Shown: positions 35,271 to 45,029 of the stretch, in pieces
How positions within the stretch are numbered: the stretch's first letter is position 1
How the letters are laid out: each line of letters starts with the position of its first letter
Assembly (NCBI GenBank): GCA_964383495.1
Contig: CAYLHG010000009.1
Span: forward strand, 1 to 62,339
DNA: 62,339 nucleotides
Direction: 5' to 3'
Source: CAWKDC01 sp964383495
GTDB taxonomy: Bacteria > Pseudomonadota > Gammaproteobacteria > JABCZS01
Program-made: the position numbers and the translations under genes
The notes under the pieces: model-generated
Seen by the model: only the letters and a program-made list of their open reading frames with translations
Database searches by the model: none
Told to the model about the DNA's origin: nothing

Positions 35271-37211
35271 ATGCCACAACACTTTATTCGAAATTACTTC
35301 CGGGAAACCCGGTTATTTAAATCACGCCTCTATATTGGCATGATTTTAATTGGCATTGTTTTTTGTTTATTATTCATTCGATTATTTTATTTACAAGTAT
35401 TACAACACGATGTGTACACTACACTGTCCGACCAAAATCGCATCACGGTATTACCTATTCCACCTAATCGTGGTCTTATTTACGATCGAAACGGTATTCT
35501 GCTTGCCAATAATATCCCAACATTTTCAATTCACATTGTGCCAGAACAAACGGACAATTTAAAAAAAACGCTCAATACGCTCAGAACGTTGATCAAACTG
35601 ACAGATGAAGACATTGCTCACTTTCGTAAAGAAGGGCGGAGGCGGCGCCAATTTGAAGGAGTTCCTTTATTATTAAATATTTCCGAAGCAGACGCAGCCG
35701 TTATTTCCGTTAATAATTATCGGCTACCAGGTGTCAATATTGTAGGCACATTAATGCGAGACTACCCTTACGGGCATGAATTTTCACATTTACTTGGTTA
35801 TGTTGGGCGCATTAATGAAGAGGAATTAAAAACACTTGACCCTACTGAATATCGCGCTACATTATATGCAGGCAAAACAGGTTTAGAAAAATATTATGAA
35901 CATTTATTGCACGGTGAAGTCGGTTACCAAAAAGTAGAAACAGATGCACGCGGACGTGTGCTGCGTATTTTGGAAACAAAAGAACCTGTACCAGGTGCAA
36001 ATCTTTATTTATCGATTGATAGCCACTTACAAATGGCAGCAGAAAAAGCATTTGAAGAAGGCAGAGGCGCAATTGTAGCGATCGAGCCTCAAAGCGGAGA
36101 GGTACTGGCATTCGTGAGTGAACCGGGTTTTGATCCCAATGTTTTTGTGCGCGGCATTAATCATGCAGATTATAAAGCACTCTCTACTGATATGGATCAA
36201 CCTTTGTACAATCGTGCATTGCGCGGCCTCTACCCTCCTGCGTCCACTGTTAAACCTATTTCTGCATTGCAAGCTCTCGAAAAAGGCATTATCACACCCA
36301 GCTTTAGTATTTGGGACCCAGGATTTTATCAATTGGGTGGAAAAGGCCGTCCCTATCGTGACTGGGTTAAAGGAGGGCACGGGCGTATGAATGTGCATAC
36401 CGCCATCATGCAATCTTGCGATGTATTTTTTTATACTGTGGCACACAATATGGGCATACGCACATTGGGTGATGCCTTTAAAGAGTTTGGGTATGGCACC
36501 CGCACAGGGATTGATATTTTTGGAGAAGCTGCCGGGTTGGTTCCTACTCCTGAATGGAAACAAGGCCGCTACAATGAGCCTTGGTACCCTGGCGAAACAT
36601 TGAGCGCAGGCATAGGACAAGGTTACACCATGGTAACGCCTATTCAAATGGCACACGCCATTGCCACCCTGGCGAACCGAGGTCAACGCATCCGTCCACA
36701 CACCGTTGCTACCATCGGCTTCCCTGATGGAAGCCTCATTAACCCGCCCCCTGTCCTGCTTCCTCCCGTTGTTGCGTCAGATGCCAATTGGGATATTATT
36801 TATAATGGCATGTTTGATGTGGTGCAAGGCTCACGCGGCACAGCGCGTTATATTGCTAACCCGCATTATCATATTGCAGGGAAAACGGGTACCGCACAGG
36901 TATTTAGCTTGCCCCCCACCGCTAAATATCATCCTGATCAAGTAGCCGAACATTTACGTGATCACTCATTATTTTTAGGTTTTGCGCCTGCAGAAGATCC
37001 TAAAATTGCCGTAGCAGTAATCGTGGAAAATAAGAAAAAGAAAAGTGGTGCGATGGTTGCTAAAGATGTTTTTGACGCTTATTTAGTACCTAAAGAAGTA
37101 TTAGCTGATGAGGCTGCCATTAAAACAGCAAAAACAGCGCCCGCGGCAACAGTTTCAAATGCACCAGCACCTGTTGAAGCGGCCCCTGAACCTCCTGGGA
37201 GTGATCACTAA
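35271..37211 (+). CDS. mrdA: Penicillin-binding protein 2 (elongation transpeptidase)
   Basis: A 646-aa inner-membrane transpeptidase of the rod complex. One N-terminal membrane helix (IGMILIGIVFCLLFIRLFYL) is followed by the PBP dimerisation domain and the transpeptidase domain. The active-site Ser is in PPASTVKP (about residue 323), the second motif is SCD in MQSCDVFFYTVA, and the third is KTG in AGKTGTAQVF (about 538). A Pro/Ala-rich tail of about 35 residues follows the catalytic domain. rodA begins within the stop codon (TAATG). Confidence 0.96.
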   Translation: MPQHFIRNYFRETRLFKSRLYIGMILIGIVFCLLFIRLFYLQVLQHDVYTTLSDQNRITVLPIPPNRGLIYDRNGILLANNIPTFSIHIVPEQTDNLKKTLNTLRTLIKLTDEDIAHFRKEGRRRRQFEGVPLLLNISEADAAVISVNNYRLPGVNIVGTLMRDYPYGHEFSHLLGYVGRINEEELKTLDPTEYRATLYAGKTGLEKYYEHLLHGEVGYQKVETDARGRVLRILETKEPVPGANLYLSIDSHLQMAAEKAFEEGRGAIVAIEPQSGEVLAFVSEPGFDPNVFVRGINHADYKALSTDMDQPLYNRALRGLYPPASTVKPISALQALEKGIITPSFSIWDPGFYQLGGKGRPYRDWVKGGHGRMNVHTAIMQSCDVFFYTVAHNMGIRTLGDAFKEFGYGTRTGIDIFGEAAGLVPTPEWKQGRYNEPWYPGETLSAGIGQGYTMVTPIQMAHAIATLANRGQRIRPHTVATIGFPDGSLINPPPVLLPPVVASDANWDIIYNGMFDVVQGSRGTARYIANPHYHIAGKTGTAQVFSLPPTAKYHPDQVAEHLRDHSLFLGFAPAEDPKIAVAVIVENKKKKSGAMVAKDVFDAYLVPKEVLADEAAIKTAKTAPAATVSNAPAPVEAAPEPPGSDH

Positions 37212-38347
37212 TGGCTTATACGTTTAACCCCCATGCTCCACGCACCGCGCCTGGCTTCAACAAAAAGTCTTTTTGGGAAAAATGCCACCTAGATGGCCCA
37301 CTGTTAGCATTGATTTTTATATTAATCAGCATTGGTTGTTTCGTGCTATTCAGCGCAGCCAACCAAAATGCAGGCATGTTTGAGCGTCAATTACTACGCT
37401 TTGCGCTAGCGCTGAGCGTCATGACAGTTCTCGCACAAATTCCACCTCGTTATTTTTATTCGCTTGTGCCCTTCGTATACACTGGCGGTATTATTTTACT
37501 GATTCTTGTATTACTGATGGGAGATGTGGGCAAAGGCGCTCAACGTTGGTTAGACTTAAAATTCATTCGCTTTCAACCTTCTGAATTCATGAAAATTGCT
37601 GTCCCTATGATGGTGGCCTATTATTTTGCAGAAAGACCGCTTCCCTGCACACTTAAAGACACGTTCGTAGCCAGCATTATCTTAATAGTTCCAGTGTTAA
37701 TGATTGCCAAACAACCTGACTTAGGCACAGCGTTATTAATTGCTGCCAGCGGTTTTTGCGTATTATTTTTAGCAGGGCTACCGTGGCGTTATTTGTTCGG
37801 TGTATGTGCATTAGTAGCCATGACAGCGCCCATATTGTGGCATTTCCTTCATGAATATCAGCGCAAACGTATTTTAATGTTTTTAGATCCCGAATTAGAT
37901 CCATTAGGAGCTGGGTATCATACCATTCAATCTAAAATAGCCATTGGTTCTGGTGGAATATTTGGAAAAGGCTGGTTACAAGGGACACAATCTCATTTAG
38001 AATTTCTACCTGAACGCTCCACAGACTTTATTTTTGCAGTATTATCTGAAGAGCTAGGGTTAGTGGGCGCATTGATACTTTATATCGCATATTTTGCGAT
38101 TTTATGGCGCATGATGAAAATCACTGCTAATGCGCAAAACACTTTTACACGGCTACTTGCAGGGAGTATCACCTTAACGTTTGCTATTTATGTCATCATT
38201 AATACAGGCATGGTAGCTGGTGTACTGCCTGTAGTAGGAGTGCCGTTGCCTCTGATCAGTTACGGAGGGACATCAATAGTGACTTTAATGGCTGGGTTTG
38301 GTATCCTAATGTCTATTCAGACCCATCGTCAACTGGTATCGGGTTAA
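37211..38347 (+). CDS. rodA: Rod shape-determining protein RodA, peptidoglycan glycosyltransferase
   Basis: A 378-aa SEDS-family polymerase with about ten membrane helices, partner of PBP2. Typical motifs are GAQRWLDLKFIRFQPSEFMK, then LPERSTDFIFAVLSEELGL and GVPLPLISYGGTS. Its start overlaps the mrdA stop, so the pair is translationally coupled. Confidence 0.96.
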   Translation: MAYTFNPHAPRTAPGFNKKSFWEKCHLDGPLLALIFILISIGCFVLFSAANQNAGMFERQLLRFALALSVMTVLAQIPPRYFYSLVPFVYTGGIILLILVLLMGDVGKGAQRWLDLKFIRFQPSEFMKIAVPMMVAYYFAERPLPCTLKDTFVASIILIVPVLMIAKQPDLGTALLIAASGFCVLFLAGLPWRYLFGVCALVAMTAPILWHFLHEYQRKRILMFLDPELDPLGAGYHTIQSKIAIGSGGIFGKGWLQGTQSHLEFLPERSTDFIFAVLSEELGLVGALILYIAYFAILWRMMKITANAQNTFTRLLAGSITLTFAIYVIINTGMVAGVLPVVGVPLPLISYGGTSIVTLMAGFGILMSIQTHRQLVSG

Positions 38348-38369
38348 CTTAAGTAAGGCAACAACTATC

Positions 38370-39329
38370 ATGATCAAACGCGTTTTACTCATTTTTTTGA
38401 TGCTCCCTTTGTTCGCATTTGCAAACATCAGCGCCCGTCCTGATGTTCAACAGTTCATTCAAGAAATGGAAAAGCAGTATCAATTTTCACCACAAACCTT
38501 AACACAACTGTTCAAACAGGTGGATATTCAGCAAAGCATTATTGATGCAATGAATCGTCCTGCAGAAAGCAAACCATGGTATTTATACCGTCCTTTATTT
38601 GTAACACCCAAGTCGATCAATGACGGTATTGCCTATTATGAAACCCACAAAAGTGCCTTGCTGCGCGCTGAAAAAGAGTATGGTGTGCCTGCTTCCATTA
38701 TTGTAGCCATTATTGGTGTTGAAACACGCTACGGTAAAGTGACTGGAAATTACCGAGTAATTGATGCATTAAGTACATTGGCTTTTGAATATCCAAAACG
38801 TGCGCCCTTTTTCCGTCAAGAATTAGTAGAGTACTTGCTACTCACACGTGAGCAACGTATTGATCCTTTATCATTAAAAGGCTCCTATGCAGGTGCAATG
38901 GGTATTCCGCAATTCATGCCAAGTTCTTATCGAAAATATGCTGTAGACTTTTCAGGCAACGGTAAGCGTGATTTATGGACAAACAACGCAGATGCCATTG
39001 GCAGTGTTGCCAATTACTTTAAAGGATACGGTTGGCAAACAGGCAACCCTGTAGCCCTGAAGTTGAGCCAAGTAGCAGACCCTTCTGTAGGTTTAGATAA
39101 TGTGCAACCCACCACTCCTATTGGTACGCTGCGCCAAGAGGGTATCAAAGACTTAGGTAAATTGAACGATCAATGGCTAGGCACTGTTTTGGGCTATCAA
39201 TTGCTTCATCATAAAGAATACTGGCTAGGTTTACAAAATTTTTACGTGATTACGAAATATAACAAAAGCCCCCAATATGCCTTGGCGGTTTACCAACTTG
39301 GACAGGCTATTGAGCAGAAAATACCCTAG
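38370..39329 (+). CDS. mltB: Lytic murein transglycosylase B
   Basis: A 319-aa periplasmic lytic transglycosylase (family GH103/SLT2). An N-terminal signal peptide (VLLIFLMLPLFAFA) has no clear lipobox Cys, so it may be soluble unlike E. coli MltB. The catalytic Glu is in GVETRYGKVTGNYRVIDAL. SYAGAMGIPQFMPSSYRKYA and FSGNGKRDLW are family hallmarks. Its stop overlaps that of the convergent serS on the palindrome CTAG. Confidence 0.94.
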   Translation: MIKRVLLIFLMLPLFAFANISARPDVQQFIQEMEKQYQFSPQTLTQLFKQVDIQQSIIDAMNRPAESKPWYLYRPLFVTPKSINDGIAYYETHKSALLRAEKEYGVPASIIVAIIGVETRYGKVTGNYRVIDALSTLAFEYPKRAPFFRQELVEYLLLTREQRIDPLSLKGSYAGAMGIPQFMPSSYRKYAVDFSGNGKRDLWTNNADAIGSVANYFKGYGWQTGNPVALKLSQVADPSVGLDNVQPTTPIGTLRQEGIKDLGKLNDQWLGTVLGYQLLHHKEYWLGLQNFYVITKYNKSPQYALAVYQLGQAIEQKIP

Positions 39330-40594
39330 ATAATAGACGCGCCGCTCATATATGGTCTCAAGCACTCCGGCACGATAATCTGCCCTTCTGCTGTTTGATA
39401 GTTTTCCATCACTGCGACCAGCGTACGTCCAATGGCTAACGCCGAGCCATTTAACGTGTGCACCAAATCTGTTTGTCCCTGCGCATCTCGATACCGCGCT
39501 TGCATGCGGCGTGCTTGGTATGCTTCAAACACTGAACAAGATGAAATTTCACGGTAACGGTTTTGCCCGGGCAACCACACTTCAAGATCGTATGTTTTTG
39601 CACTCGCGTTTCCCAAATCACCGCTACATAATGCCACAACACGATAAGGCAATTTCAATTTTTGCAAAATAGTTTCTGCGTGACTTGTTAGCCGCTCTAG
39701 CTCTGCGCTACTTTCTTCAGGTTTAGTAAAAACCATTAACTCAACTTTTTCAAATTGATGTTGACGAATCATCCCACGCGTATCTTTTCCATAACTACCC
39801 GCTTCACTGCGAAAACATGCGCTATACGCCACGTAACGTAAAGGTAACTGAGCACCATCAATAATTTCACCACGAAACATATTTGTTAACGGCACTTCAG
39901 CTGTGGGAATTAACCATAAATCTTTTTCGCCTTCGACACGAAACATATCTTCTGCTGCTTTAGGCAATTGCGATGTTCCATAAGCGCTATCACTGTTCAC
40001 TAAATATGGCACATTCACTTCTGTATAATTATGTTCGAGTGTATGTACGTCTAACATAAATTGCCCCAAAGCACGATGCAAGCGCGCCAAGGGCCCTTTC
40101 AATATTACAAATCGCGCCCCTGCAATTTTTGCACCACACTCAAAATCAATACCGTTTAAAGCAACTCCTAAATCAACGTGATCTTTAGGTGCAAAATCAA
40201 AAACGCCAGGAGTACCAACACGGCGCAATTCTACATTGTCTTCTTCCGAGCGCCCTTCTGGCACACTATCTTGAGGGATATTAGGTAAGCGGTCTAAGTA
40301 CTCTTTCAAACGTGTTTGTATATGTTCAAGCTCTGCTTCTTTTTCAGCGAGGCGATCGGCCAGGCCAGCTACTTGCTTCATTAACCCCGTGCTCTCTTCG
40401 CCTTTTGCCTTGGCTTTGCCTATTTCTTTAGACAGCTGGTTACGTTCTTGACGCAACGATTCTGTACTGGTTTGTAAATGCTTGCGGCTCTCTTCTAGCT
40501 TTGTTAATAGCTCCAAATCAAGCTTGAAGCCTCGTTTAGCCAACTTTTGGGCTACTTGCTCCGGGTGCTGACGTAATAATTTCATGTCTAACAT
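39326..40594 (-). CDS. serS: Seryl-tRNA synthetase
   Basis: A 422-aa class II synthetase. The N-terminal long coiled coil (about residues 30-100) binds tRNA-Ser. The catalytic domain has TAEVPLTNMFRGEI, motif 2 FRSEAGSYGKDTRGMIRQHQ and motif 3 TLNGSALAIGRTLVAVMENY. Length and motifs are normal. Upstream lies the divergent helical-repeat gene. It is convergent with mltB, sharing 4 bp. Confidence 0.97.
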   Translation of the reverse strand: MLDMKLLRQHPEQVAQKLAKRGFKLDLELLTKLEESRKHLQTSTESLRQERNQLSKEIGKAKAKGEESTGLMKQVAGLADRLAEKEAELEHIQTRLKEYLDRLPNIPQDSVPEGRSEEDNVELRRVGTPGVFDFAPKDHVDLGVALNGIDFECGAKIAGARFVILKGPLARLHRALGQFMLDVHTLEHNYTEVNVPYLVNSDSAYGTSQLPKAAEDMFRVEGEKDLWLIPTAEVPLTNMFRGEIIDGAQLPLRYVAYSACFRSEAGSYGKDTRGMIRQHQFEKVELMVFTKPEESSAELERLTSHAETILQKLKLPYRVVALCSGDLGNASAKTYDLEVWLPGQNRYREISSCSVFEAYQARRMQARYRDAQGQTDLVHTLNGSALAIGRTLVAVMENYQTAEGQIIVPECLRPYMSGASII

Positions 40595-40710
40595 AGTAGG
40601 CCTAATTTCAATGGGTTAAAGTTGATTTACTATATGCTCAGCCCTATAAAATAGCAAGCTTTTGTCACTTCAGCCTATTGCTTAAATATGAAAGATATGA
40701 GATAGTTAGC

Positions 40711-40729
40711 TTTATATTAAAAATATAAA
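40711..40729. promoter_or_regulatory. AT-rich palindrome upstream of the helical-repeat gene
   Basis: TTTATATT and AATATAAA pair perfectly around AAA. It is flanked by near-identical AGTTAGC and AGTTAAC. It lies about 36-54 bp before the ATG at 40765, where an operator or promoter would be expected. Confidence 0.4.
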
Positions 40730-40764
40730 TAGTTAACTTAATCTTATACGGATGGAGCTTAGTA

Positions 40765-41967
40765 ATGGTAGATGCAAATGAACTTGAACCGTTCTTAATA
40801 AACGAAAATGCAGTACGTCAAGCTGCTATTGATGCTATGGCACACGAATTAAAAGCCCTGCCCGTCGCATCGTGGAGTGAATGCATAAAAGCTAAAGAGG
40901 GACTTCATGACATCATGATAGAAGTTGAGGAGCTGGTCTATTTGATCACCCAATTTGACCCTATTGCATGGACTCCGTTGATAAAAGCGCTAGAATCTTA
41001 TTCTGATGAGCCTGGGGAATTCTTAGCAATAATCATTGGACAAAACGTTAAAAAGCTATTGAAAACGATACCCCCTCTACGCTGGAAAACCCTGGTAGAC
41101 TCCATGAGCCTTGCCGGCCTCTCCCGGATATTTAACTCTTCTGCCACGATCGACAACCTAACCACAGAAGATGAGGATGAAGATGAGGATGAAAATTACG
41201 CACCCATCACACCTGAGCAACAAGCTGACTTTACTATCAACATCCTACCTGCTAAGGTTTTAACGAATATGGTAGAGCCACGGGAAGATGAAAATGTTTT
41301 TTATAATCTCCACGCTCTTCTTGAAATCATTTTGGGAGAGCAACGTTTAAATCTTATCCATAAATTAGGATCAGAATTAGAAAATAACCGAACGGCGGCT
41401 GGCTATATTAAGCACATCATTGAGCGCACTCCATACAATGAGCGAAATGCTCATCATATTGCTTCTCTGTTGGTAATGCTATCTTATGCAGAAAAAGTTG
41501 ATCTACTGAATATGTTAGGAAATGAAGATATCAATACGGGCATTCGCTATCTTATTGAGCAATTCCCTTTTGATAATCGTAATAATTTAGCATGGTTGTT
41601 ATATAGTTTGGAGGAAGATGCATTCAGCCCTCGTATTCAGCACATGCTTGGCAATCGGCTTGCGGTTATCAGACGTACACCGTATGAGGATGACCCGCTC
41701 TTAGGAGAAAATAATAGTCATATGCGTGGGCTGCTTAATTATTTTTTTCAAGAAGTAGACCATCGCAACGGTAATGATGATGATGATGAGACCATAGATA
41801 ATCCGAGTGTTCACTCTGAGACTGGTTCGAATCTAATTGGCCCAGACGACGATGACGACGCTCCTCAGTCTCCTGTTCCAACAGGTTTACATTTGCAATA
41901 CTCTAACCCTAACAACGTTAATAGCTCCCCTCGAGAGCCCGTAGCTAAACGCCCACGTCTGGATTAG
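40765..41967 (+). CDS. Hypothetical helical-repeat protein with C-terminal NLS-like motif
   Basis: A 400-aa acidic protein I cannot place in a family. Residues about 1-130 are helical. DEDEDEDE at about 135-143 is an acidic linker. Residues about 160-300 hold an imperfect helical repeat of 44-50 residues ending in (K/M)LG near 202, 252 and 296, with IIERTPYNERN and LIEQFPFDNRN as matching elements. The last 80 residues are disordered and acidic (NDDDDE, PDDDDD), and the protein ends PVAKRPRLD. That resembles the c-Myc nuclear signal PAAKRVKLD at six of nine positions. GGAG precedes the ATG. It occupies the lolA-serS gap where E. coli has rarA. A nucleus-targeted effector is a reasonable hypothesis. 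Confidence 0.75.
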   Translation: MVDANELEPFLINENAVRQAAIDAMAHELKALPVASWSECIKAKEGLHDIMIEVEELVYLITQFDPIAWTPLIKALESYSDEPGEFLAIIIGQNVKKLLKTIPPLRWKTLVDSMSLAGLSRIFNSSATIDNLTTEDEDEDEDENYAPITPEQQADFTINILPAKVLTNMVEPREDENVFYNLHALLEIILGEQRLNLIHKLGSELENNRTAAGYIKHIIERTPYNERNAHHIASLLVMLSYAEKVDLLNMLGNEDINTGIRYLIEQFPFDNRNNLAWLLYSLEEDAFSPRIQHMLGNRLAVIRRTPYEDDPLLGENNSHMRGLLNYFFQEVDHRNGNDDDDETIDNPSVHSETGSNLIGPDDDDDAPQSPVPTGLHLQYSNPNNVNSSPREPVAKRPRLD

Positions 41968-41984
41968 TAATCGTTCTTCCTAGC

Positions 41985-42599
41985 TTACTCTTCAATGACG
42001 TCCACACCTTCTTTAATAACCAACGTAAACGCTCCTTTTTCTAACGGGGCGTTTATTTGCAAATCAATAAATTGAATATCCACGACTTGATCTAACGTAT
42101 CGTGGAACCGCATAGATTGTAAGGCGCTTCCCTGGTAAGCCAATTCAATGGACTTTAACATACTCTCTTTATCTTTCGGTATTAACACAAAAACATCTTG
42201 AAATGTTCCCAATGAACTATGGCGCACATTGAAATCTTTCGATACGTCGCTCGTTTTCCCAATTAATAACAACGCTGGCGCATCTTGCACACTACTCATT
42301 AATGGGCGAATCACCACTTGATCCAAGTCTTGATCGTCAATGTAAAATTTTTTTCCATCTGATAATAGTACTTGATGATACGGTTTCTCTACCGTCCAAC
42401 GAAATTTATTCGAGCGCTCCATCACCACCTTCCCCGATACTACTTTTTTCTCGCGCAAACTGGCATCATAAGATGTTTGAATATATTTTGCTTCTAGCGT
42501 ATGTAACAATGATAGGCGCTCTTGTAACATTTCAGCTGGGGTTGCTGCCCAAGCCACGCAGGACACTATGATACTCATTAAAAAAAACAATATACGCAT
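41985..42599 (-). CDS. lolA: Outer-membrane lipoprotein carrier protein LolA
   Basis: A 204-aa periplasmic chaperone that carries lipoproteins from LolCDE to LolB. A signal peptide (ILFFLMSIIVSCVAWA) leads into LQERLSLLHTLEAKYIQ. The conserved RSNKFRWTVEKPYHQVLLSD and DGKKFYIDDQDLDQVV build the lipid-binding beta sheet. It follows ftsK at 19 bp, as in E. coli. Confidence 0.94.
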   Translation of the reverse strand: MRILFFLMSIIVSCVAWAATPAEMLQERLSLLHTLEAKYIQTSYDASLREKKVVSGKVVMERSNKFRWTVEKPYHQVLLSDGKKFYIDDQDLDQVVIRPLMSSVQDAPALLLIGKTSDVSKDFNVRHSSLGTFQDVFVLIPKDKESMLKSIELAYQGSALQSMRFHDTLDQVVDIQFIDLQINAPLEKGAFTLVIKEGVDVIEE

Positions 42600-42618
42600 T
42601 GATACATACCTTTTTCTC

Positions 42619-44964
42619 TTACGACGAATGAGGCACTAACACTTCTCTGCCTCCATTCGATTGCATTGCTGATACCAACCCTGCTGCTTCCATTTGCTCA
42701 ATCAAACGTGCGGCACGATTGTATCCAATCTTCAATTTTCTTTGCACCATGGAAATAGAAGCACGGCGCGTTTCTAATACTACAGCAACCGCTTGATCAT
42801 ATAAAGGATCCGCTTCTGCGTCACCTTCGTCTTCATCACCATCAAACCCTACACCATGCAAACCCGAGCCAGCATGCCCAGAAATAATACCTTCTTCAAA
42901 TTCAGGCGTACCACGCCGTTTCCAATCTTCCACGACAGCATGCACTTCTTGATCCGACACAAACGCTCCGTGCACCCGCACAGGGATCCCTGCCCCTACA
43001 GGTAAATAAAGCATATCCCCTCGTCCTAATAATTGCTCTGCACCTTGCTGATCCAAAATAGTGCGCGAATCAATGCGAGAGGCGACTTGAAATGCAATTC
43101 GCGTAGGCACGTTTGCTTTAATCAAACCCGTGATCACATCTACCGAGGGACGTTGCGTTGCTAAAATTAAATGAATCCCTGCTGCACGTGCTTTTTGCGC
43201 AATACGCGCAATCAATTCTTCTACTTTTTTACCCACGACCATCATCATATCAGCAAATTCATCAATCACAACAACAATGAAAGGCAATGTTTGTAGTGGC
43301 GGTGCAACAGCATCAGGATCAATAGATTGAAATAAAGGATCATTGATAGGCGTATTATTTTTATCTGCGTCACGTACTTTACGATTATACCCTTCTAAAT
43401 TTCGCACACCCAATGCAGCCATTAATTGGTAACGACGCTCCATTTCAGCCACACACCATTTTAGTGCATTCCCAGCTTCTTTGACGTCTGTCACCACAGG
43501 TGCTAATAAATGCGGAATATTATCGTAAATAGCTAATTCTAACATTTTAGGATCAATCAAAATCATTCGCACATCATCAGGGGTTGCTTTAAACAAAATA
43601 CTTAATAACATTGCATTTAACCCAACAGATTTACCAGAACCCGTTGTGCCTGCTACTAATAAGTGCGGCATTTTTGCTAAATCAACCACAACAGGCGCGC
43701 CGGCAATATCTTTTCCTAATACTAAACTTAAAGGGGATGAAGATTTCACATACGCATCACTGGCAATGAGTTCACTCAAACACACCATGTGCCTATGCGT
43801 GTTTGGCAGCTCCAGCCCGACATAAGGTTTACCTGGAATAATTTCCACCACGCGTACGCTCACAATGGCTAACGAGCGCGCCAAATCTTTCGCTAATCCT
43901 GTGATTTTACTTGCCTTCACGCCCGCGGCTAATTCCAGCTCAAAACGCGTAATCACAGGCCCGGGATGCACTGCCACCACATGCGCATCCACACCGAAGT
44001 CTGCTAATTTTGTTTCCACCTGGCGGGACATTTCTCTCAATGCTTCATCGGTATAGTGTGCTTCTTGTTGCACTTGAGGGGGGTCTAGTAAAGACAAGGA
44101 TGGCATAGGGCCTTCTGGGCCTGCACGAAATAACGGCACTTGCGCGTGTAAAGAAGGCTTCTTAGCAATGATTTTTAATTTTGATGTGACAGGGGCTTCC
44201 ACTATTTTAGCCAGTGCACGTGTTGTTGTTTTCAACGGCTCTTCTATCCAGTGTGACAGATCCATGGTGGGTGGCTCAATACGCACTTTTTCCCGCTTAG
44301 GAGATAATACGACAGGTTGCGATGCACGATATTTTTGAATAACAGCTACCCATTGCTGCGCTCCTTTCAAAACACCACGACCTACCCAATCCATCATTTT
44401 TAGCCATGAAATTCCGGTTGCAAATGTTAACCCCACTAAAAAAATGGCCAGTAATAAGACGGTAGCACCTGTAATATGCAATGTTCGCAAGAGTAAAATA
44501 CTTAAGCTTTGGCCAATGATGCCACCGCTGCCTGAAGGGTAAGGGAATGAAATATCTGCAAAATATAAATGTGCTAATGTACATCCGGCTATGAGAGCCA
44601 ATAAAAAACCCCCAACACGCAAGACAACCAAAGACCATTGCAAAGGTTCTTGCGTATCAAAACGATGTCGAAATAAATATGTAGCGCCTAAACCTACCAT
44701 CCCAGGAAAGCCATAGGCCAACACGCCAAACAAGGTAAATAAAATATCAGCACAAAATGCACCAATAGGACCCGTCACATTCAATACCGCATGAGATGCG
44801 CCGCTTGAAGACCAAGCAGGATCATTTGGGCTGAACGTCAGCAAAGCTAATATAAAAAATAGTGTTAAAGACAGTGATAAAATAAACAACCCTTCACGCA
44901 CGCGCAACATCAGGTTTTGTGCGTTACCTGAGCGGGGATGTTGAAGTTGTGACTTGCGTGCCAT
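42619..44964 (-). CDS. ftsK: DNA translocase FtsK
   Basis: A 781-aa septum-anchored DNA pump that helps resolve and segregate chromosome termini. Four to five N-terminal membrane helices (LFILSLSLTLFFILALLTF and others) occupy about residues 20-190. The linker is short. The motor domain has Walker A GTTGSGKSVGLNA (about residue 440) and Walker B FIVVVIDEFADMMMV. The C-terminal gamma winged helix (KLKIGYNRAARLIEQMEAAG) reads KOPS. The start is ATG 44964 with AAGGA upstream; ATGs at 44973 and 45000 are alternatives. It is shorter than E. coli FtsK (1329 aa) because the linker is reduced. Confidence 0.96.
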   Translation of the reverse strand: MARKSQLQHPRSGNAQNLMLRVREGLFILSLSLTLFFILALLTFSPNDPAWSSSGASHAVLNVTGPIGAFCADILFTLFGVLAYGFPGMVGLGATYLFRHRFDTQEPLQWSLVVLRVGGFLLALIAGCTLAHLYFADISFPYPSGSGGIIGQSLSILLLRTLHITGATVLLLAIFLVGLTFATGISWLKMMDWVGRGVLKGAQQWVAVIQKYRASQPVVLSPKREKVRIEPPTMDLSHWIEEPLKTTTRALAKIVEAPVTSKLKIIAKKPSLHAQVPLFRAGPEGPMPSLSLLDPPQVQQEAHYTDEALREMSRQVETKLADFGVDAHVVAVHPGPVITRFELELAAGVKASKITGLAKDLARSLAIVSVRVVEIIPGKPYVGLELPNTHRHMVCLSELIASDAYVKSSSPLSLVLGKDIAGAPVVVDLAKMPHLLVAGTTGSGKSVGLNAMLLSILFKATPDDVRMILIDPKMLELAIYDNIPHLLAPVVTDVKEAGNALKWCVAEMERRYQLMAALGVRNLEGYNRKVRDADKNNTPINDPLFQSIDPDAVAPPLQTLPFIVVVIDEFADMMMVVGKKVEELIARIAQKARAAGIHLILATQRPSVDVITGLIKANVPTRIAFQVASRIDSRTILDQQGAEQLLGRGDMLYLPVGAGIPVRVHGAFVSDQEVHAVVEDWKRRGTPEFEEGIISGHAGSGLHGVGFDGDEDEGDAEADPLYDQAVAVVLETRRASISMVQRKLKIGYNRAARLIEQMEAAGLVSAMQSNGGREVLVPHSS

Positions 44965-45029
44965 CGGGTTCATCCTTATAATATCCCTCAAGTTTAGCAT
45001 ATCGCCTATGAAAAAAGGGGAGCAGATAG

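Noticed and set aside
36027..36701. A 224-aa minus-strand frame inside mrdA
   Set aside because: It is fully antisense to the conserved transpeptidase domain, with no start signal; a chance frame.
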